DNA of 64,000 bases from Pararhizobium polonicum. GTDB lineage: Bacteria; Pseudomonadota; Alphaproteobacteria; Rhizobiales; Rhizobiaceae. Below the pieces are notes generated by a model. It did no database searches. It was not told the DNA's origin and worked only from the letters and a program-made list of their open reading frames with translations. Positions 60,095 through 64,000 of the stretch are shown in pieces. Position numbers and translations under genes: made by a program. Each line of letters begins with the position of its first letter. Positions within the stretch are counted from its first letter, which is position 1. Where the stretch lies: the NCBI RefSeq assembly GCF_001687365.1, contig NZ_LGLV01000021.1, positions 51,217 through 115,216 of the forward strand, given 5' to 3'.

Positions 60095-60459
60095 ACGCAA
60101 GAATATTGACCGTCGATGACTCGGCCAGCATCCGTCTGACAACCAAGGTTACCCTGTCCAACGCAGGCTATGAGATCACCGAAGCCGTCCACGGCGCCGA
60201 AGGGCTGGAAAAAGCCAAATCGGGACAATTCGACCTGATCGTCACCGATCTCAACATGCCGGTCATGGACGGGCTGACCATGATCGAGGAGCTGCGCAAA
60301 TTGCCGGCGCATACCGGCGTGCCGATCATCTTTTTGACGACGGAGTCCGACGCCGATCTCAAGGCCCGGGCCAAGGCTGCGGGCGCGACCGGCTGGCTGA
60401 CCAAGCCGTTCGATCCCGAACATCTCGTCAAGATCGTCAAGAAGGTACTCGGCCGATGA
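60091..60459 (+). CDS. cheY: CheY-like single-domain response regulator
   Basis: 122 residues. The acidic pair Asp9-Asp10, phospho-acceptor Asp53 (LIVTDLNMPVMDG), Thr83/Thr84 (IFLTTESD) and Lys105 (WLTKPFDP) are all present, so it should be phosphorylated by the neighbouring CheA. No output domain follows. It overlaps both flanking genes by four bases. It could act on the flagellar motor or on another target of an accessory chemosensory pathway. Confidence 0.9.
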   Translation: MNARILTVDDSASIRLTTKVTLSNAGYEITEAVHGAEGLEKAKSGQFDLIVTDLNMPVMDGLTMIEELRKLPAHTGVPIIFLTTESDADLKARAKAAGATGWLTKPFDPEHLVKIVKKVLGR

Positions 60460-62513
60460 GTATGCCCGATCCCGTTGCAGTGTTTCGAACGGAAGCGGCG
60501 GAACTTTTCGAGCAGATCGAATCCGGTCTGCTCGATCTGACCCACCGCCTGAACGACAAGGACCAGATCGACGCGGTTTTTCGCGGCCTTCACACACTCA
60601 AGGGGTCGGGCGCTATGTTCGGCTTCGATGCGCTCGCAGCCTTCACCCATCATTGCGAGACCGCCTTCGACCGGGTCCGCAAGGGTGAAAAACCGGCGAC
60701 GAGCGAACTGATCGTCGCCGTTCTCGCGGCGCAGGATCATATGCGCGCTTTGGTCGAAAGGCCGACCGATGATCATGGCGATATCGGGGACATCCTGCTG
60801 GCCCAGTTGCAGCGTGCTGTCGAAGGCGGTGCTCCACCGGTGGCGACCGTGCAGCAGGCACCGGTAGAGCCAGTCATTCTTCTTGCAAAGAGCGGCCTCA
60901 ACAGCTGGCGCATTCGCTTCAGCCTGCCGGTCAATTCCATGGTCAACGGCACCAATCCGCTCGGATTGCTGGACGAATTGCGCGATCTCGGCGAATGCCG
61001 CATCGCCGTCAATACCACGGCGATCCCGTCGCTGGAGGCCCTTGTGCCTACGGACCTGCATCTCTCCTGGGATGTGACGCTGATAACCGACCAGCCGCGT
61101 TCGGCCATCGATGATGTCTTCATCTTCGTGCTCGACGATATGCAGCTCGAGGTCGAGACGCTGACGGACGCGGCACCCGTTGAAACCACGGCTGCCGTTC
61201 CGGCTGAATCGCCTGCGCCGGCGGCAGCGCCGGTCGCGGCCGCTGTCCCTGTTGCCGCACCCCTTCCTGTTTCCGTTGCGGCTGTTGCCGCCATCGAACG
61301 CGAAGCGCCGAGCGCCAATGATGCGCGTCAGGCCAAGGCGGCGGAAAACGTCCGCGTTCCCGCCGAGCGGCTGGACGAGCTGATGGACCGGGTCGGTGAA
61401 CTCGTCATTGCCCAGTCGCGCTTGCGGCAGCTTGCCAGCGCCAGCATGGATATCCAGCTTCGCTCGGTTTCGGAGGAGATCGAGCGTCTGTCCGGTGAGT
61501 TGCGCGATACGATGATGGTTCTGCGCATGGTGCCGGTCGGCAGCCTGTTCGGGCGCTTCCGGCGGCTGGTGCATGACCTCGCCCGCGAGACAGGCAAGGT
61601 CATCGAACTGGTCACCGAAGGCGAAACGACCGAAGTCGACAAGACCGTCATCGAGCGGCTGGCCGATCCGCTGGTGCATCTGGTGCGCAATTCGATCGAC
61701 CACGGGCTCGAAACGCCCGAGGAGCGCCGTGCGGCCGGCAAGGAGGAAGCCGGCAAGATCATGCTATCGGCCCGCCAGGCCGGCGGCGAGGTGATCATCA
61801 CCATCAAGGACGACGGTCGCGGCATCAACCGCGAGCGGGTTCGGGCCAAGGCGGAATCCTCCGGTCTCATCCAGCCGGGCGCCGCGCTGGCGGATCAGGA
61901 CCTGCTGCAACTGATCTTCGCCCCCGGTTTCTCGACGGCGGCGCAGGTCACCAATCTGTCCGGACGCGGTGTCGGCATGGATGTGGTCAAGAAGACGGTC
62001 GAGGCCCTGCGCGGTGCGATCGACATCACCAGCCGCACCGGCGAAGGCTCCGACGTGTCGCTGCGCATCCCGCTGACACTGGCGATCATCGACGGGCTTC
62101 TGGTGCGGGTGGGGACCGGCCGCTACGTCATTCCGCTGTCGGCGGTCGAGGAATGCCTCGAACTGTCGCTCGAGGAGGATCTGCGCTCGCGCGGACGCAG
62201 CTTCATTTCCCTGCGCGACAGCCTGGTGCCGTTCCTGCGGCTGCGCGATCTGTTCCGTACCGGCACGAAGCCCGATCTGCATCAGAAGGTGGTGGTCATT
62301 TCGACCGGCACGGAACGGGTCGGCATGGTCGTCGACCAGATCATCGGAGACCACCAGACGGTGATCAAGTCCATGTCGAAGCTGCATCATGACGTCGCCA
62401 CCTTCTCGGGCGCGACCATTCTCGGCGATGGCAGCGTCGCCCTCATTCTCGATGTCGCCCATCTGGTGGCGGCCGGTCAGCAACAGGAGGCGCAGGTGCG
62501 CGCGGCAGGATGA
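60456..62513 (+). CDS. cheA: Chemotaxis histidine kinase CheA
   Basis: 685 residues. P1 (Hpt) carries His46 in GLHTLKGSGAMFGF. A P2-like region, about 150-235, is followed by an Ala/Pro-rich linker (about 240-285). P3 dimerisation begins VPAERLDELMDRVGELVIAQ. P4 has the N-box HLVRNSIDHGLETPEER, G1 DDGRGINRERV, F-box FAPGFSTA and G2 GRGVGMDVVKKTVEALRG. P5 (CheW-like) closes the protein. All kinase motifs are intact. It overlaps cheY and cheW by four bases each. Confidence 0.94.
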   Translation: MSMPDPVAVFRTEAAELFEQIESGLLDLTHRLNDKDQIDAVFRGLHTLKGSGAMFGFDALAAFTHHCETAFDRVRKGEKPATSELIVAVLAAQDHMRALVERPTDDHGDIGDILLAQLQRAVEGGAPPVATVQQAPVEPVILLAKSGLNSWRIRFSLPVNSMVNGTNPLGLLDELRDLGECRIAVNTTAIPSLEALVPTDLHLSWDVTLITDQPRSAIDDVFIFVLDDMQLEVETLTDAAPVETTAAVPAESPAPAAAPVAAAVPVAAPLPVSVAAVAAIEREAPSANDARQAKAAENVRVPAERLDELMDRVGELVIAQSRLRQLASASMDIQLRSVSEEIERLSGELRDTMMVLRMVPVGSLFGRFRRLVHDLARETGKVIELVTEGETTEVDKTVIERLADPLVHLVRNSIDHGLETPEERRAAGKEEAGKIMLSARQAGGEVIITIKDDGRGINRERVRAKAESSGLIQPGAALADQDLLQLIFAPGFSTAAQVTNLSGRGVGMDVVKKTVEALRGAIDITSRTGEGSDVSLRIPLTLAIIDGLLVRVGTGRYVIPLSAVEECLELSLEEDLRSRGRSFISLRDSLVPFLRLRDLFRTGTKPDLHQKVVVISTGTERVGMVVDQIIGDHQTVIKSMSKLHHDVATFSGATILGDGSVALILDVAHLVAAGQQQEAQVRAAG

Positions 62514-63016
62514 TCGAAGCGGTTCAGACAAGCGAAACACAGCCGAAATCGAATACGCACTGGAACGGCGAGGGGGAGGTGGAAGTTCTGACCTTCGACC
62601 TGCACGGCGAGACCTTCGCGCTCGAAGCCACCATGGTTCAGGAAATCCTCGATCTCCTGCCGGAAACCATGGTTCCGGGCGCTATGCCCTTCGTCGGCAG
62701 CGTCATCAATTTCCGCGGCAAGGTCATCCCGCTGGCCGATATCCGCCTGGCTTTCGGCATGGAGGCGGCGGAAACGACGATCGACAGCCGCATCGTCGTC
62801 ATCGAACTCGATCTCCAGGGCGAGCCGACGCTGGTCGGCCTGCGAACAGACAAGGTGAATGAAGTCACCACGCTTGCCAAGACATCCAGTGAGGCGCCCC
62901 CCAGCGTCGGGATGCGGTGGCGGCCCGACTACATCAACTGCCTGGTCAAGCGGGGAGGGCAATTCATCATCCTTCCCAATCTGCAGGCGATCTTCTCGTT
63001 CGGAAAAGAAACATAA
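62510..63016 (+). CDS. cheW: CheW-type adaptor
   Basis: 168 residues. A CheW domain covers about residues 23-165: VLTFDLHGETFALEATMVQE, MPFVGSVINFRGKVIPLADI and VGLRTDKVNEVTTL. It couples receptor to CheA. The N-terminal 22 residues are polar and non-conserved. It follows cheA with a four-base overlap and is separated from the receptor gene by a hairpin. Confidence 0.93.
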   Translation: MIEAVQTSETQPKSNTHWNGEGEVEVLTFDLHGETFALEATMVQEILDLLPETMVPGAMPFVGSVINFRGKVIPLADIRLAFGMEAAETTIDSRIVVIELDLQGEPTLVGLRTDKVNEVTTLAKTSSEAPPSVGMRWRPDYINCLVKRGGQFIILPNLQAIFSFGKET

Positions 63017-63023
63017 CGCCTAT

Positions 63024-63041
63024 CGCGCCGTCAGCGGCGCG
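63024..63041 (+). terminator. Hairpin between cheW and the receptor gene
   Basis: CGCGCCG-TCAG-CGGCGCG is a 7-base perfect stem, seven bases after the cheW stop. It is followed, after 11 bases, by TTAAATTTTTT. It could be an attenuator or a partial terminator. The receptor gene starts 33 bases later, so full termination would require a separate promoter. Confidence 0.45.
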
Positions 63042-63074
63042 TTACAGAGGTTAAATTTTTTAAGGAATTCGACA

Positions 63075-64000
63075 ATGCGATTTACGATCAAGCTCAAATT
63101 AGCGATCGCCTTCGGGTTTGTCATCGCCCTCCTGCTCGGAACGGCCGGATACGGCATTCTCAGCCTCAACAATCTCAACCAGACGATCGAGGGCGTGCTG
63201 CAGGGGCCGGCCGAGCGGCTGAAACTGGCGCAGCAGATCAATATCTACCAGCTGCAGGCGATCCGGCAGCAGAAGAACCTGCTGGCATCGTCATCCGAAA
63301 AGGAATCGGCCGCCGCGCGCACCATGGGTGACAAGAACCGGGCGTTGTTCGATCAGACACTGACCCAGGCCGAGGCCAAGGCGACGGAAGAGGGCAAGGC
63401 GCGCTGGGCACGGTTGCGCGCGCTCTCGGTCGAGGCGAACGAGGCGGAAAATCAGATCCGCCGGTTCCTCGACGCCGGCAATGCTTCGGCCGCCGAGAAT
63501 ATCTCGATCACCACCGCCCGCCAGAGCGCCAACGATATGGACGCACTTCTGGACGAAGTGGTCAGCCTTGAGGAAACGCGCCTCGCAGAAGCGCAGAAGG
63601 AAGCCAACGCGCTTTACGAGGATACGCGCGTCATGATGGTTGGCGCTGCGAGCCTCGCGGTGCTGATCGCCATCTCCGCCGCCATCTGGATTTCGCTGAC
63701 CATCAGCCGAGGCCTTCGCCGGGCAACCGTCGCCGTTGCCGACGTGGCTGACGGTGACCTGACGAAGATGGCCGAGATCACCAACAAGGACGAAATCGGC
63801 GCTCTGCTCGGCAACGTCAATATGATGATCGAGCGCCTGCGTGGCGTCGTCGCCGATGCGCTGTCTGCCTCCGACAATGTTTCGGCCGGCAGCCAGGAAC
63901 TGTCCGCCAGCTCCGAGCAGGTCAGCCAGGGCGCCACCGAGCAGGCGGCATCCGCCGAAGAGGCCTCGGCCTCGATGGAGGAAATGGCCGCCAATATCAA
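63075..64000 (+). CDS. Methyl-accepting chemotaxis receptor (C-terminus cut by window)
   Basis: At least 308 residues; the window ends inside the signalling domain. AAGGA precedes ATG 63075. A membrane helix at about residues 8-28 is followed by a periplasmic four-helix-bundle type sensor (about 30-185). A second helix (about 192-213, VMMVGAASLAVLIAISAAIW) and a HAMP domain (about 214-266) follow. The start of the methylation helix contains QGATEQAASAEEASASMEEM. It is the dedicated receptor of this chemosensory operon. CheR, CheB and CheD would be expected downstream. Confidence 0.92.
   Translation, partial: MRFTIKLKLAIAFGFVIALLLGTAGYGILSLNNLNQTIEGVLQGPAERLKLAQQINIYQLQAIRQQKNLLASSSEKESAAARTMGDKNRALFDQTLTQAEAKATEEGKARWARLRALSVEANEAENQIRRFLDAGNASAAENISITTARQSANDMDALLDEVVSLEETRLAEAQKEANALYEDTRVMMVGAASLAVLIAISAAIWISLTISRGLRRATVAVADVADGDLTKMAEITNKDEIGALLGNVNMMIERLRGVVADALSASDNVSAGSQELSASSEQVSQGATEQAASAEEASASMEEMAANI

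Noticed and set aside
60168..61703. 511-codon minus-strand open frame opposite cheY/cheA
   Set aside because: It lies antisense to an unmistakable CheA and has no ribosome site or recognisable motif.
1..64000. CRISPR arrays, tRNA/rRNA genes, insertion sequences, prophage or integrase genes
   Set aside because: None was seen. There are no regularly spaced repeats, no cloverleaf-like segments noticed between genes and no transposase or phage motifs in any credible frame.

Overview
The window is high-GC, densely packed DNA (mostly 0-100 bp between genes, many ATGA/GTGA overlaps). It looks like an alphaproteobacterium of the order Hyphomicrobiales, most likely Rhizobiaceae (Rhizobium/Agrobacterium group). 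The grounds are the number of ABC sugar importers, SorC- and ROK-family regulators next to polyol/sugar kinases, a GlpD/EryB-type dehydrogenase, and an intergenic palindrome of the rhizobial RIME type at about 9.12-9.17 kb. No tRNA, rRNA, CRISPR array, transposase or phage gene was recognised, and every long gene appears intact. The two end genes are cut by the window.

Layout. (1) 1-504: C-terminally cut, membrane-anchored tyrosine-phosphatase-like protein. (2) 841-10767: a catabolic operon with a ribose-type (CUT2) importer, a SorC regulator, an aldo/keto reductase, a GlpD-like flavoprotein, a DhnA-type class I aldolase and an FGGY kinase. This set could phosphorylate a polyol, oxidise it and cleave it. 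(3) 11376-18942: a divergent ROK regulator and a CUT1 importer with a SIS-domain enzyme and a PfkB kinase; this set resembles Amadori-compound (frl/soc type) systems. (4) 19012-44036: a poorly described region of glycosyltransferases, methyltransferase-like proteins, a deacetylase-like protein and a UDP-sugar dehydrogenase. It also contains a half-size exporter with a wrecked ATPase site, an Opp-like importer co-transcribed with three glycosyltransferases, and several parts of a cyclic-nucleotide circuit (two cyclase-fold proteins, a cNMP-binding protein, two phosphodiesterase-like hydrolases). (5) 44337-57673: a second SorC regulator and a 12-gene plus-strand catabolic operon with two unequal ATPases, two FGGY kinases, a 2-hydroxyacid dehydrogenase, two class II aldolases and a HAD phosphatase. 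(6) 57674-64000: an accessory chemosensory cluster (soluble MCP-like protein, then STAS, CheY, CheA, CheW and an MCP cut by the window end).

How they work together. Blocks 2, 3 and 5 share one plan: regulator, periplasmic binding protein, an RNA hairpin directly after the binding-protein gene, membrane and ATPase subunits, then enzymes. Operator-like inverted repeats lie at 678-691, 12646-12666 and 44257-44277. Block 4 is the best candidate for an undescribed system: a cell-surface or glycolipid pathway with its own cNMP control. The most unusual protein is the 905-residue ABC protein (24358-27075). It has lost the Walker A lysine, the Walker B acidic pair and the H-loop histidine, and it carries three copies of the motif that normally follows the Q-loop. 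Substrates and functional links are inferences from gene content; nothing here was computed or searched.
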